Assembly (NCBI GenBank): GCA_023078555.1
Contig: CM041197.1
Span: 4,423,810 to 4,487,809 of the forward strand
DNA: 64,000 bases
From: Ulva prolifera
Lineage: Eukaryota > Chlorophyta > Ulvophyceae > Ulvales > Ulvaceae
Reading direction: 5' to 3'
The first letter of the stretch is position 1. Each line of letters opens with the position of its first letter. The notes below the pieces were generated by a model. It was given only the letters and a program-made list of their open reading frames with translations, was not told where the DNA came from and ran no database searches. Of the stretch, positions 10,965 to 22,498 are shown piece after piece. Made by a program: the position numbers and the translations under genes.

Positions 10965-13900
10965 CTACCGCCCTGCCGATTGCGGCTGAAAGAGCCTACG
11001 CCACTGCCCCACCACCTCCTGCGCCGTCGGCCGTAGCTCCGGCCGCCGCTGCAAGCACTGCAGGATCGCGCGCTTCAGCACCTGCAGCTGCGCCAACTTG
11101 CCATCCTGCCCCGGAGCGCCCGCCTCCCACGGCAGCGGCTCCCGCCCGCAGAGCTGCGCCAGTATCTCTTCTTTAGTATACACAAAACGCGAGAACACGG
11201 GCGCGCCGGTGAGGAGCTCGAAGGCCATGACTCCCAGCGCCCACATGTCCGTGGCGGGGTCGGCGACAGTTGTGTGCACACCATACTCCGCCGCCTGCGC
11301 CACCTCCGGGGGGGCGTATGACGGGCTGAAAGCGAGCAGCGCAGTTAACCCTGCAGCTGGTGCGGGTGACATGCGGTGCTCAATGGCTGTAAATGCTGCG
11401 TCAGCATCATGGCGGAGCATGAGCGGCTCGGCCGTGAGTGGCACCCGCACACCCTGCCTGGAACGTGTGACAATGTCTAGGTCTACTCGTACTACAGTCT
11501 AAACCAGTGGTACTGCAGTGTGGATAAAGTGAATAAGGGCATCACAGTATGTGCACATCATTCATAACCTAATTGTTCCTTGCTGTTCCATGGACGCGCT
11601 AGTGTATGTTTGCACACGCAGAGCAGGCGGTAGGTTTGGCGCCGCGTCGCACCGATGCGGGCGGCGCAGCCAAAGTCCATGAGTGTCCAGGAGTGCTGCC
11701 CTGGCAGGCGCAGCACGTTTCCGGGCTTGAGGTCGCGGTGCACCCACCCGCTGCCGTGCAGCTGCGCCAGCCGCTCTGCGATCAGGCACAGCGCCTGCAT
11801 GCATGCCGGGCCCGGCCTCGGCCATGGCGAAAGGTGCAAGTGAATGGCACAGCACACAGCGCACAGCATGGTACAGCACACAGCATGCCACAGCGCAGGT
11901 GGTGCCTCAGCACACAGCACAGCACAGATTATGAATCGGCACACAGCACAGCACAGATCATGAATCGGCACACAGCACAGGGCAGCAATGGGACAAAGTA
12001 TGGCACAGCACATTACAAAACACAGCACAGTCAGGGGATATGGATGATACGCACGTCGAGGATGGTGCTGAAGGCGGGCCGCGTCTTGGCCTTCCACTCC
12101 TGCAGGCTCTCCCCCTTCTCCAGAACCATGCATGGCGGCCATGGGTACCCGCTCCCGTTCCGCTCTGCGGCGTCGGCGTTGGCCACCTGCAGCTGCACCT
12201 CCGGCATCATGCTGCGCAGCACAGCCACGCGGTACAGCTCCCCCTCAGTCTCGAAGGCTGCGCGCGAGAAGAAGAACTTCACGGCGACGGCCTCCTCACT
12301 TCGCACCCGCCGCATGAACTGCACGACCCCCTGGCCGCCCTCCCGCCGCTCCGTGCACGGCAGCACCACAAACTGCCCCAAGAAGAGCTCCCCACGGAGC
12401 CGCATATGGTCCAGCTCCGCAAGCAGCCGCGCCTTTTGCTGCGTGGCGGTTGTCTCGGCCGCAGCCACAGCCGTGTTGTATGCATCTGTCCTGGCAGCCA
12501 TGGACGTCGTCAACCCGCAGGTCTGCGTGTGCACGCCCGCCGATGTCTCAGACGCAAATTCCGGTGTGGCTGTGGTGATCTGCCTCGCATTCCCCTCCAC
12601 GCCCTTTCCCCGTCCTCTGCTCTTTTCTCTTGGTGCCCCGTCAAAGAACAGCTTCTCCTGCAGCTCCTCGTGCGAGCCCGCTTGGTGGCCCTTGGATCGG
12701 CGGTATCTCACAAAGACAAAAAGCGCAGCAAGAGCCACAAGAAGTGATGCCGCCACGCCCGTGGCAACGCCGCCGACGACCGACGCCCAGTCTCTGTCGC
12801 GCTCCTCTGGATCCGGATCCGCCGCGCTTGCGTTCACTTCAGTTTCGTCCGCCGAGAAGCACTGGATCAACTCCAGGTCTTCAATGAGTGGGTAGCCGAG
12901 GTCTTCGATGGCTTGCTGGGTGTAGAGGTTGTTGCACTGGCGCTGCGTGCAACACCACATATGGTAGACGCCGGGGATAAACCCATTGCATGACTTAAGA
13001 ACCATGATGCTGCACAGAACTGCTACAATTGGACTTACGTTTGGTGCTGTCAAATCGGAGTTGTCAATGTCCTCTGCGGGATATGGCTCAGTGAGTTCAG
13101 ATTTGCTTCACTATACTTTACATGTCCTGCGGTGCCAACGCTGCCTGGAGGAGGGATTTTTGCGTGATGACGCCTCCACTGCAGATGTGCTCGTGGCGGC
13201 AGTTCTAACCGTTTGCCGATGCCAGTGGAATGTCAAGTCAGTCGCAACTGTGCGATGGCTCTTCTTCAGTCCTGTCACATCAATCATGCATACGCTTCAA
13301 AGGCTCAGCGGCATTTATGAGCAGGATGTGTACTACAAATTTAAATCGTGGGAGCTAGGCCAGTGCGAGGGCGAACCTGTTGACGAAGCATACTTGTGCA
13401 GACGTGCCGAGATCAAAGAAGTCCATCAAGCCACTTTCGTAGATGCCTTCATATGTGACGTTGGACAGCAGCAGCGTCATGTTTGAGAACTGGAGGGTCA
13501 CGCCGGGGGGGGCGTCTCGAGAATCGGTCCTGAATATCCATCCGGCGTGGAACGGCGCAAACACGGTGGGGATGCGCTTCGGCTGCTCCGTGCTGAGCGT
13601 GTCCAGCAACGACTCACCCTGGAGGACCACCCCCGGCAAGTCGATGATGGGAGTCACTTGTGCGTGGCTGGGTGGCACGAGGGGCTGCACGGCATGCCCA
13701 ACTCTTATGCCCAAGTGACGTTGGAAATCCACGTGAGTTTTCCACTGCAGCGGTAGCTGCCGGTTTGATCTCACGAGCACAAAAATGAAACCACGACCGT
13801 CCATTGGCATGTATCATCGTTGACGCCTAGCAAGTCAAGAAGCGAGGATGTGGAGCACATAGATTGTCACATGGTCAGGTGGAGCTGCCGCTTCGTGCTT

Positions 13901-16295
13901 GGTATGCCATGATGCTATCACGTGGACACACAGCCTCTGCAGCCACGAGTATACGTACGGCCAGAGGAGCGATGTCGGAAAGGCACAGAAGGCGGGTGCC
14001 CGAGGTCGGCTTCTGCCGCCGGCCTGGCCACTGGCATGCATGGACATGGGAGGGGGACTTGCGGTTCGGGGGCGGGTGTGCTGGCAATGGGGCAGGTGTA
14101 GGTATAGGCCCTGGCGAGGGGCCGGATGGGGCCGGGGTTGTTGTGGGTATCTGTGTCCTTTGTGGGTATCAGCATGCGTAGAGCTTTTGCAACTTGGTCC
14201 ACACGCGGTTCGTGGCCGCTGCAGCATCATGATACGCCGCAAGGCGGGGGCTGTGTGGGTATTTATGCGAGCTTAAGCTCATAATTATCACTGGACTGCG
14301 AGCTTATCACTGGACTGCCACACTGCGAGTGGCCGATATATATAGCACAGCCAGGGCCACGCATACGCACACCAGTGCCGCCAAGCCTGCGGGTGTGTGG
14401 CTGGCGGCGTGTGTGGGTGCTGGTGTGTGTTACAAGGATAGGTCGGGGTGGCCATGGACGGTAGCCGGGCAATGAACAAGCATGTCGACACCCCGACACA
14501 TGCACAGCAGGAGATGCTCACCCATGGGTGTTGGTGTGTGAATGCTGTGCTGCGGTGCATGTGTCCCTGCCTGTGTTGGCAGTACTAGTGGCGCACCCTG
14601 AAGTCTGTCCTGCCCCCTAGGGCAGGCCTGCCACGCGCACTGATCCGTGTGCACCACGAGATCAGGAGCACAGCACACCTAAGCCACATAATTCAGACAC
14701 CCCCCACAGTGCAATCAGCTCAACACGAACCCCATGCAAGCACACCTGGATGTCTGTGGCGAGGATCGGGCTTTCGGGGCTCCAGATCCAGGCCCCTGGT
14801 GGTGCCGGCTCCTCAATGGCAGTCCTGTTCTACCGAGGCGAACTCCTCACCTCGGAGGCCCCGGCCGCGTCATGTCAACCAGCTTGGACATTCACTTGGT
14901 GCACCCAAGTATTTGGCCGTGGGTGCATGGGCAGGTGTACAGACATGTATGGGTACATATGCATGGGCAGGTGCACAGACATGTATGGACCGGTACAGTG
15001 CGAGCTCGTGCCCGGCCTAGCGCCGTGAATGAGTGGGTGAGTGTGTGAGTGGATTCCGAGAACCGGCTGCGTGCCCTGCATCTGCCGTAACTACATGTGT
15101 GGATGTTTTGCGCATGCGGGTCACACGGTGAGGTCAAGTTGCTACAGTGCACCGCCAGCGAGCTTTCCCCGTCGCAAAACAGCACCGCGCCTTGCCAGGG
15201 AAACTTCGTTCCGACATGACGTCTGTGATTTACATTAGTAGCTGCATGCAGCCACCAGCAACCCCTCGTGCCGGACGGGCGCCCCGGGCAGAAAAGCGGG
15301 ATGCACAGCAAGCAGGTGAAATTCGGATGAGATTCGGTTTCAGTGTTTTCTCCCGTTCACTCTTTTGTAAAGTCAGCAAGCAGGTGAAAAGGAGCGTGAT
15401 CGCAGTAGAGTGCATGGGGCCATATGAACATGCCACATGAGGCTCGTGAGAGGCACAGGTACTACTGTGTTACAAGGAAAAAGCTAGCAAGGCAGGTACT
15501 ACTTGTGTGTGTGTGTACATGTGTGTTTCCGAAGGGACGTGTGCATGGCAAGCGCACGGCAAAAAGCTCTCGCGATTCGCGAGTCGCGAAGCAGCTTCAA
15601 CACCAGTGAACCGCACCACTGGAACGCGCACGTGTGAACATACCAGTGTATTATCCTCATATGAGTGTCCTAGGCCGTTTGTTCAAGATGCATATCCTCG
15701 AGGTCAAGCTGGCCAGCCACGTACGTAAGCATTGGGCCGGCAGAAAAGGAAGGTCGGTCAGGGCGGTTCGAGCACCTCAGAGCGCGACTGACAGCGCTGA
15801 GAACGTGTATGGACTCACAAGGACCTTCGTAATGTCGCTGTACCCTTATTTTGAGTCGCTTGCTGGCAGCGACGCTGCTTCGCAAAGCCCAGATTGCCAC
15901 TATTGTTGAGCTTTGAGTGGTACACACAATACAAGCAGCAAACATACCATCTCCGTCGAGATTGCCTCTACAAGATCCTGGACCTCAGTCGGCCCAAGGA
16001 AGTACGTCCCGTACGGCACTGCTTCGCTGCTGGCCATGGTGATCGAGACGTTGACCGACCCCTCCAGCGGAGACTCCGGGACGCTAACGACGATCGCTCC
16101 GGTAAGATCCACAGTAAGGTCAGAAAAGTCGGCGACCCGGACGCCAGTTGCAACTTGGACCGATGCTGCTTCCTGCTGTAAACTTCGCGTCCCGCCGACG
16201 GTCCCGATTGCACCGCTATGGCTAGCCACATACCCGTTGGCATACTGCCAGCCAAACCAGAAGCAAACAAGTACACATAATTGGGCTTTCGACAT
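10965..16295 (-). CDS. Receptor-like protein kinase (gene A)
   Basis: Five exons: 16295-15948, 13684-13377, 13009-12055, 11794-11653 and 11350-10965. They sum to 2139 nt in one frame (712 residues). The Met at 16295 opens a signal peptide, MSKAQLCVLVCFWFGW. An extracellular part of about 290 residues follows, then a membrane span near 295-319 (ASLLVALAALFVFVRYRR) and a Ser/Thr-type kinase domain from about 430 to 712. Visible kinase elements are a degenerate glycine loop (EGGQGVV), VAVKFF, an alpha-C Glu, HRDLKPGN, DFG, a very short activation segment, APPE, DMWALGVMAFELL and RPTAQE. The residues needed for catalysis are present. Homology to gene B fixes every exon edge. The 2.3-kb first intron is full of dispersed repeats, and the fourth intron holds a 29-bp tandem repeat. 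The ligand is unknown. Confidence 0.87.
11910..11982. repeat. 29-bp tandem repeat (CACAGCACAG-rich)
   Basis: There are two and a half copies of a 29-bp unit ending in ATGAATCG. They lie in the intron of gene A between the N-lobe exon and the catalytic-loop exon. The same intron of gene B is also rich in CACAGC but is not identical. Confidence 0.7.
14924..14990. repeat. 37-bp direct repeat in first intron of gene A
   Basis: There are two near-identical copies of a unit beginning GCATGGGCAGGTG, at 14924 and 14961. They lie within a GT/CA-rich stretch of the intron and no function is evident. Confidence 0.65.
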
Positions 16296-16874
16296 GGGTT
16301 TCTGACAATTGCCCTGCAGTCGCCGTTCGCGCCTCGCGGCTTCAGCAAGCAGAGACTGTTGCAGTTGATCAAGCTGTACAGCTTGACGTCACTTGCACAC
16401 AGCTGCGTAAGCAGATAGGTGGCCAGCTCCCGTCAATTGATCAACCCGTATGGCATGTGGGCATAGGGCATCTGGGCGAGATTGCGTACGGGCGCATGAA
16501 TTGATTTGTTTCCGGGTTCGGTGCGTAGGAAACGTACTACGTAACATGCGAGGAAAGCCGTTGTTCGCAGCGCGTTCACGCGCGCGGAAGATCCTCAGAT
16601 GCTGCTGGACGAGATCGACATGCACGTGCCCGCGGCAGCTCGTCGAGGAAAACCTGTGTCACTGCGTGACCCGTAATTTTCAGGCCGGGTGGTCCTGCGA
16701 TGATGTGCCTTGCCAGGACTCTCAGTGTCTGCACGTGCCCGTCCCAGCAGGGCTGTTCAACGTAGCATGCGCCGCAGGCTTTCACTCCTGCTTCTCCACT
16801 CGATGGACATTTCTTTCCGAGGACACGTCTGTAAACCAGTAGGCTGCGTTCTGTATACGCGCAGCAGGAGATGT
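16296..16874. other. Upstream region of gene A
   Basis: This segment lies between the gene A start codon and the copia element. I see no convincing ORF and no clear promoter motif. Any gene A promoter should lie here, so the element sits within about 600 bp of the gene's 5' end. Confidence 0.4.
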
Positions 16875-16879
16875 GTACA
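16875..16879 (+). repeat. Target-site duplication, 5' copy
   Basis: GTACA immediately precedes the 5' LTR. The same five bases follow the 3' LTR. Confidence 0.9.
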
Positions 16880-17099
16880 TGTTGAATGCGCAGTGCCCCA
16901 AACGCTGCAGCGCCAGCAAGGCCAGACTCTTAGGGCTGCACCTATGCCACAGGGGCATGCATGCATAAGTGCGTCACTGCACTCGGTGTCAGACAGCTCA
17001 AGTACTATATAATGTATCGTAGAGTACAATGCATCATCCAGTTTAGTTGTTCGTCACTGACAAGAGTTGTAACCATCACTTGTCATCAGGATCACAACA
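16880..17099 (+). repeat. 5' LTR of copia element
   Basis: This LTR is 220 bp, with TG...CA ends. TATATAA at 17006-17012 is a likely promoter TATA box. TGTAA at 17068-17072 is a likely poly(A) signal. It matches the 3' LTR along its whole length by eye. Confidence 0.95.
17006..17012 (+). promoter_or_regulatory. TATA box in LTR
   Basis: TATATAA lies about 60 nt upstream of TGTAA in the LTR, a spacing that fits U3, R and U5 order. Confidence 0.6.
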
Positions 17100-17130
17100 G
17101 GTTATGGGCCCATCACGCTTCCACTGCGCA
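17100..17130 (+). promoter_or_regulatory. Primer-binding site: half-tRNA initiator Met
   Basis: The sequence begins GGTTATGGGCCCA right after the LTR. It is complementary, over about 30 nt with a few mismatches, to the 5' half of eukaryotic initiator tRNA-Met, ending in the anticodon loop (CAT). It does not match the tRNA 3' end. Priming by a tRNA cut in the anticodon loop is known for Drosophila copia and yeast Ty5. It is a primer site and not a tRNA gene. Confidence 0.85.
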
Positions 17131-17261
17131 TCACCGATATCAGAGACAAGTATCAGACACACGATAAGGTCCATATTGGAAACAGCCTGAGGAGAGACAT
17201 TAAGTTAAACAAAAGAGTACGTGTGAAGAGCCACGCTCTTTAAAGGGATATAACAACGAAA

Positions 17262-20200
17262 GTGTCAGGTCAAAATTTGAAATTCGACATGACAATGGGA
17301 CTGTCAGACGCAGTCAAAATCACGCAGCTGAAATCTACAAACTATTTTCGATGGAAAGGAGACGTCAAAGCAACACTGTCGTACCATGGACTCTGGGCGG
17401 CAGTTGAGGAAAATGAGGAATTCCAGGCACTGACACCCGGACAACGAGCAACAATGACCACGAAGGCTCTGGCGGTAATGACGTTGAACATTTCATCTGA
17501 ACTCAGATCACACATCGACGCCATGCAAACTGCAAAGGAGGCTTGGGAATTCTATGCTGCGATGTTCACAGAAGCAACACTTGGAGCAAAACTCAAACTG
17601 AAGGATGACCTCAGGGACATCAAAAGACAAAAGGGAGAAGATGCGCTTGCCTTCGTCGGCAGAGCCACAGAATTGAAACAAAGATTAAAGGAAGGGTGCA
17701 ACATCACAGTGGATGACGATGAATTCATACATACAATAATGAAAGGTCTCGGGCCAGCGTACGCGTCATTTGTCAGTCACATGGAATTTGAATTGGCAGA
17801 CATGAAACTACCGACATTCATGGCAAAGCTGCAAAGCGCCACACCACAGCTGGATCGAGACGACAGCAGAGCGTTCTTGGCTGAGAACAACAAGGATGAA
17901 AAGCCGCCGGGAAAAAGGTTCTCAGGGATATGTTTTAATTGCGGCAGGCGTGGTCACATAGCTCGATTCTGCAGAGACAAGAAACAAAACCAGAGACCAG
18001 ATACACCGGAGGACGGACATTGTCACTTAGCATTCACTGCAACGATGGAGACTGATAACGAAGGCAGATATACCATTGACAACTTCAACACTGACAGAGT
18101 GATCGCAAACAGTGCACACATGTTGGCAACCGTACAGAACATTGATCAGCCAGGACACATGGAAACGCTCAGACAATTGATTGAAATCGCCCAGCGGAAT
18201 CCAGACATTGATGCGGACGACATGTTATCAATATACCTGTCAACATCCAGAGCAAATTTGTCAACGGACGTGCGAAACGAGATGATGCAGGAAGGTCTCA
18301 TGTATCCTGTGACAATTCTTACAGAGAAACCAACAGAACAGCAATACATTGTCTATAACTCGTGCTGTGAACAACCTGACATGCTAGACAGAATTCACAA
18401 TTCAGGATTGAAGACGTTTTTTGACTCAGGATCAGATGTTCACCTCACAAACGTGAAGAAAGGAGATCATGTAAGGTCATACAAGGAATTCAGCAGTGAC
18501 CACATACCAACATACGTGAGGATGGGGGGGGGTGAGCGTCACAGGGCAGAGGGATTGGTTACTTTCGTCATCAATTTATCATCTGGTGACACCCTCACCA
18601 TCAATGACGCATTGTACATACCGACAGCGGTGGCCACATTGATATCAATCAGCAAGGCAGCCCAACAGATTTCTGGTCAAATAGCGTTCACAGAATGCAC
18701 AGTCATTGCTACGCCACATGGAGGTAAGGACAGAAAAATTGGAGTAAGGCACAAAGGTCTGTATGTGCCAGATGTAAAAGGACTGCATTATTCGCACAAG
18801 AAGCAAGTGTCATGGGCAGACCAGCAACCGCAAGCTCTCGTGGCAGTGACAGAATTGATACATAAACGTCTAGGTCATCCATCACATCAAGTGCTGCAAC
18901 ACATGCACCAACATGGATGCGTGATGGGCCTTCCAGACAAACTAAGACCACCAGACATGACTTGTGAAATATGCATGCGAGCCAAACAGGCAAGACCAAA
19001 ATTTGGGGACTCTCTGTCAATCACAGAACAGCCTCTGGAATTGGTACACGCTGACACAATGGGACCGTTTCCGGTACAGAGTTTTGGTGGTTCCAAATAT
19101 GTGCTTGTTATGATCGATGATTACTCCAGATTCATGGGAGTATCTTGTGTGGAAACAAAAGCAGATATACCCCTAGAACTCATGCGCATTCTCAAACAAT
19201 GGCAGACACAGACTGGATTCAATGTCAAACAAATCAGGACAGACCAAGGATCAGAATTTTGCAACAAGAAGGTGCAGCAATTCTGCGAATCACATGGAAT
19301 ACAACACCAACGAAGTGCAGTGTACACCCCGCAACAAAACGGAAAAGTGGAACGTGGAAACAGATCACTGATGAACATCGCACGTGCATTGCTGATGGAG
19401 CTGAATGTACCGGACATCATGTGGGACGAGGGAGTAATGACAGGCGTGAGATTGCACAATTGTGTGACGCACATAAAAAGGACGAAGACACCTTTCCAGA
19501 TGTTCTACAACAAGAAACCGAATCTGTCAACTTTAAGAGTATTTGGATGCAAAGCATTCGTTCAGGTGCATGCTCACACCCGCAACAAGCTATCGGACCG
19601 TTCGATAATTGGGACATTCGTAGGTTACTCATCAAAATCAAAGGCATGGAGAGTACTAATACGGTCAGATGACAGCCACAAAATCGTTGAATCCCGAGAC
19701 GTCATGTTTGATGAGACCCAACCCGGACCATTCATCTCCGATACTCAATATCAGGAACCAGCTTATGATCTGTGGAACAATTTGTTGTGGAACACGGGGA
19801 GTGATATCGATGTCCAACAACAATTGGAAGGAGAGCAGCAACAAGCAGACATGCATATGCCAGCTCATGATGCAGTACCCGCACCAGACGAACTAGATGT
19901 ACCAGAATTGGCACATGAAGGCCATCAAATGGAACAGCTTCAACATTATGAAAATGCAGTACATGAAATGCCAGAAGCAGACGCAGCCCCAATAGCAGCG
20001 CCAATAGCAGCCGAGGCTGAACTCCAAAATAATGAGGATGCAGAACACGACATGCCAGAGCTAGAAGCAGCGCCCACCGCGTCAGACACCGAAATCCAGG
20101 ATCCAGATGAAGTAGATATGGAAGCAGGGCAAGGAATTGAAGGTGCTGTACACCATCAGAGACCGACCAGAAACAGAGGGCCATCAGCAAGATTTGCAGA

Positions 20201-21977
20201 TTTCAGGGCACATCATGTTCAATTGACTGATACGCCACAGACATTGGCCGAAGTCCAAGGTAGGATTGATTTTCCTCAATGGCAAGAAGCAATGAACACA
20301 GAGATCGCGTCCCTGAACGCCAACAACACCTACACTGAGGTGGACCTGCCTCCCAACGTGACACCTATACCCACAAAATGGGTATACAAAATCAAACGAG
20401 ATGAACAGGGAAGAATCGAAAAATACCGTGCACGGATCGTTGTTAAGGGATATATCCAGAAAGCAGGAATCGATTACACAGAAGTTTATGCTCCAGTGGG
20501 CAAGTACACCACGGCCAGGTATATGATGTCAGAAGTGGTACAACATGACCTGGAACTAATTCAATTAGACGTTGCAGCAGCATATATGCACAGCTCTCTG
20601 GAGGAGGATGTATACATCAAATTACCTGGTCAGCTAAGGGATGGAAAAGCATGCAAATTAAACAAGGCTCTATATGGTCTGAAGCAATCAGGCAGAGCCT
20701 GGTTCAAACACCTCAAGAAGATATTGATGGATCTTGGCTTAATAATTACCCACGCTGACGAGAGCTTGTATATATTCAAATCTACAGATGCCGGAAATGA
20801 CACATACATACTTGTATACGTGGATGACCTACTCTTAGCAGGTCACCGTGACATCATAAACTGGATCACAGCAGAGCTGAAAAGGAAATTGCAAATCGTT
20901 GAAAAGGGAGATGCGAAATATTTCCTGGGAATGGAAATAGTCCGAGACAGACAGGCTGGAACATTATGGATTGGTCAATCGCAAGGCGCAAAGGATCTGC
21001 TCGAGAAATTTGGCCACAAAAACGCAAAAGGCAGAAAGACTCCCATGGATTGCAATTTGTCGCTGCAGAAGTACGACGGAACTGCAACGCCTGACAATCT
21101 AACGCAATATCAGAGCATGATTGGCAGCCTACTGTATCTAGCAAATTGCACCAGCTGGACCTCTAGACCAGACTTGGCACAACCAGTGGGAATGCTGGCA
21201 CGATTTATGTCAAACCCATCAGATGATCACATGTCAGCCGCAAAACAGGTCCTGAGGTACCTAGCAGATACCACCACATTAGGGATAATCTACAAAAAAT
21301 CGGACCCAGAATCAATTACGGGTTACTGTGATGCTGATTATGCTGGTGACATGGACAAGAGAAAATCCACGTCTGGTTACGTGTTCGTCAGATCTGGGGG
21401 AGCAGTATCGTGGAATTCAAAATTACAATCAACAGTGGCCATGTCAACGTGTGAATCAGAATTTATGTCGGCTGCGCATGCAGCAAAGGAGGCGCTTTGG
21501 TTGAGAGACCTCAAAGGAGAACTATCCGGCAGAGTTCAACCAGTGACTATCATGGGGGATAATCAGGGAGCACTGAAGCTGATTCATCACCCATTTGCAC
21601 ATCAAAGAACCAAGCACATAGATGTTGCGCACAGATTCGTCCAAGATAGGGCAGAACGGGGGGAGATAATATGCGACTACATATCTACAGACCAAATGGT
21701 AGCAGACTGTCTCACTAAGGTCCAAGATATGCACACATCAGACTTGCCTTACAGGCTCCACCCGAGCCTGAGCATCGCCGCCGACGTGGGCCACCCAGGG
21801 TGTCCAAACGTCTCGGCATGCATGATCAGCCGTCCAAACAAAGCCCTCTCACAATCACGTACTCAAATCTTACCCGTGAGAAGGTCGTGGCTGTCATGTG
21901 GTTGGCATACCTTGAACAACGATTTGAGAAGCGTGGTCGCGACAATAAGGTCACTGGAGAGTGGTTGCGTGGTGTGA
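17262..21977 (+). CDS. Copia Gag-Pol polyprotein
   Basis: The ORF has 1571 codons and is uninterrupted. Gag (UBN2-type) covers about residues 15-200. A CCHC zinc knuckle follows at 224-237 (C-x2-C-x4-H-x4-C). The aspartic protease DSG is at 388-390. The HHCC pre-integrase finger spans about 530-575 (RLGHPSH, then CEICMRAKQ). The integrase DD35E triad is D598, D661 and E697, with exactly 35 residues between the last two. An acidic linker rich in Ala, Pro and Glu lies near 840-980. RT follows from about 1000, with YVDD at 1186-1189. RNase H is at about 1350-1490 (D1357, then STCESEF). All catalytic residues are present. After LTKVQDM the tail of about 80 residues no longer resembles the usual copia C-terminus and overlaps the second ORF. 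Confidence 0.96.
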   Translation: MSGQNLKFDMTMGLSDAVKITQLKSTNYFRWKGDVKATLSYHGLWAAVEENEEFQALTPGQRATMTTKALAVMTLNISSELRSHIDAMQTAKEAWEFYAAMFTEATLGAKLKLKDDLRDIKRQKGEDALAFVGRATELKQRLKEGCNITVDDDEFIHTIMKGLGPAYASFVSHMEFELADMKLPTFMAKLQSATPQLDRDDSRAFLAENNKDEKPPGKRFSGICFNCGRRGHIARFCRDKKQNQRPDTPEDGHCHLAFTATMETDNEGRYTIDNFNTDRVIANSAHMLATVQNIDQPGHMETLRQLIEIAQRNPDIDADDMLSIYLSTSRANLSTDVRNEMMQEGLMYPVTILTEKPTEQQYIVYNSCCEQPDMLDRIHNSGLKTFFDSGSDVHLTNVKKGDHVRSYKEFSSDHIPTYVRMGGGERHRAEGLVTFVINLSSGDTLTINDALYIPTAVATLISISKAAQQISGQIAFTECTVIATPHGGKDRKIGVRHKGLYVPDVKGLHYSHKKQVSWADQQPQALVAVTELIHKRLGHPSHQVLQHMHQHGCVMGLPDKLRPPDMTCEICMRAKQARPKFGDSLSITEQPLELVHADTMGPFPVQSFGGSKYVLVMIDDYSRFMGVSCVETKADIPLELMRILKQWQTQTGFNVKQIRTDQGSEFCNKKVQQFCESHGIQHQRSAVYTPQQNGKVERGNRSLMNIARALLMELNVPDIMWDEGVMTGVRLHNCVTHIKRTKTPFQMFYNKKPNLSTLRVFGCKAFVQVHAHTRNKLSDRSIIGTFVGYSSKSKAWRVLIRSDDSHKIVESRDVMFDETQPGPFISDTQYQEPAYDLWNNLLWNTGSDIDVQQQLEGEQQQADMHMPAHDAVPAPDELDVPELAHEGHQMEQLQHYENAVHEMPEADAAPIAAPIAAEAELQNNEDAEHDMPELEAAPTASDTEIQDPDEVDMEAGQGIEGAVHHQRPTRNRGPSARFADFRAHHVQLTDTPQTLAEVQGRIDFPQWQEAMNTEIASLNANNTYTEVDLPPNVTPIPTKWVYKIKRDEQGRIEKYRARIVVKGYIQKAGIDYTEVYAPVGKYTTARYMMSEVVQHDLELIQLDVAAAYMHSSLEEDVYIKLPGQLRDGKACKLNKALYGLKQSGRAWFKHLKKILMDLGLIITHADESLYIFKSTDAGNDTYILVYVDDLLLAGHRDIINWITAELKRKLQIVEKGDAKYFLGMEIVRDRQAGTLWIGQSQGAKDLLEKFGHKNAKGRKTPMDCNLSLQKYDGTATPDNLTQYQSMIGSLLYLANCTSWTSRPDLAQPVGMLARFMSNPSDDHMSAAKQVLRYLADTTTLGIIYKKSDPESITGYCDADYAGDMDKRKSTSGYVFVRSGGAVSWNSKLQSTVAMSTCESEFMSAAHAAKEALWLRDLKGELSGRVQPVTIMGDNQGALKLIHHPFAHQRTKHIDVAHRFVQDRAERGEIICDYISTDQMVADCLTKVQDMHTSDLPYRLHPSLSIAADVGHPGCPNVSACMISRPNKALSQSRTQILPVRRSWLSCGWHTLNNDLRSVVATIRSLESGCVV

Positions 21978-22498
21978 TAACACACGAACTAGGGTCACTA
22001 GCCCCGTTTATGGACTCCGTTGAGCCCGGTCTTGTGCGTGTGCTAATGTCTGCTCGTTCGGGTCTGTCTCCTTTCTTGTGTAGGCACCGTAGTGAAAAGC
22101 ATTTGGAATATTCACGTGCTGCTGATGTCTTCACATCCTACATCGCACGTGCACCCATCGGGGCAGTTCTGCCACCTGTCCCAGTGGCACATCGTGATCG
22201 GCATGTCTCCGCCGTTGCGGTTTTGGTGCGGCAGTTGCTCGCACGGCCAGGTCCTTATGACAGTGCCTCTGGTGTTTCGTGGTCTGATGTAGCGGTTGTG
22301 CTTATTGTCGGTGTTGATGGTGTTGGTGGTGATGCTGGGGTGTCGGGTGTTGCAAATCGCCCGTCCCCTCTCGGTGAATTGGCTCGTGTTGTTGCATTCT
22401 GTGGCGCAAGTCAGAGTTTGCGGCAGCATGTTGCTTGGATGCCTCTTTCGGTCCCGGATTTCGGAGTTGTCAATGTCCAAATGGATACGGCTATGTAA
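21818..22498 (+). CDS. Second ORF of the copia element, unknown
   Basis: This ORF is in a different frame from Gag-Pol and overlaps its last 160 nt. From the first ATG it has 226 codons; an in-frame GTG at 21800 would add six. It lies where extra genes such as env-like ORFs sit in some LTR elements. However, I see no signal peptide, no clear fusion peptide and no convincing membrane span, so env is not supported. The early part (LTREKVVAVMWLAYLEQRF) looks structured and the later part is Val/Ala/Gly-rich. Its last 35 bp overlap a short motif dispersed elsewhere in the window, which hints at captured genomic DNA. It may simply be a non-coding open frame. Confidence 0.4.
   Translation: MHDQPSKQSPLTITYSNLTREKVVAVMWLAYLEQRFEKRGRDNKVTGEWLRGVITHELGSLAPFMDSVEPGLVRVLMSARSGLSPFLCRHRSEKHLEYSRAADVFTSYIARAPIGAVLPPVPVAHRDRHVSAVAVLVRQLLARPGPYDSASGVSWSDVAVVLIVGVDGVGGDAGVSGVANRPSPLGELARVVAFCGASQSLRQHVAWMPLSVPDFGVVNVQMDTAM

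Noticed and set aside
11606..12895. Plus-strand ORF of 429 codons
   Set aside because: It is the antisense shadow of the large exon of gene A. Kinase and membrane-span homology is on the minus strand.
17100..17130. tRNA-Met gene fragment
   Set aside because: It is the complement of only the tRNA 5' half and sits exactly after the LTR, as a primer-binding site does.
21818..22498. Env-like protein in the copia element
   Set aside because: No signal peptide, membrane anchor or other envelope feature is visible in the ORF.
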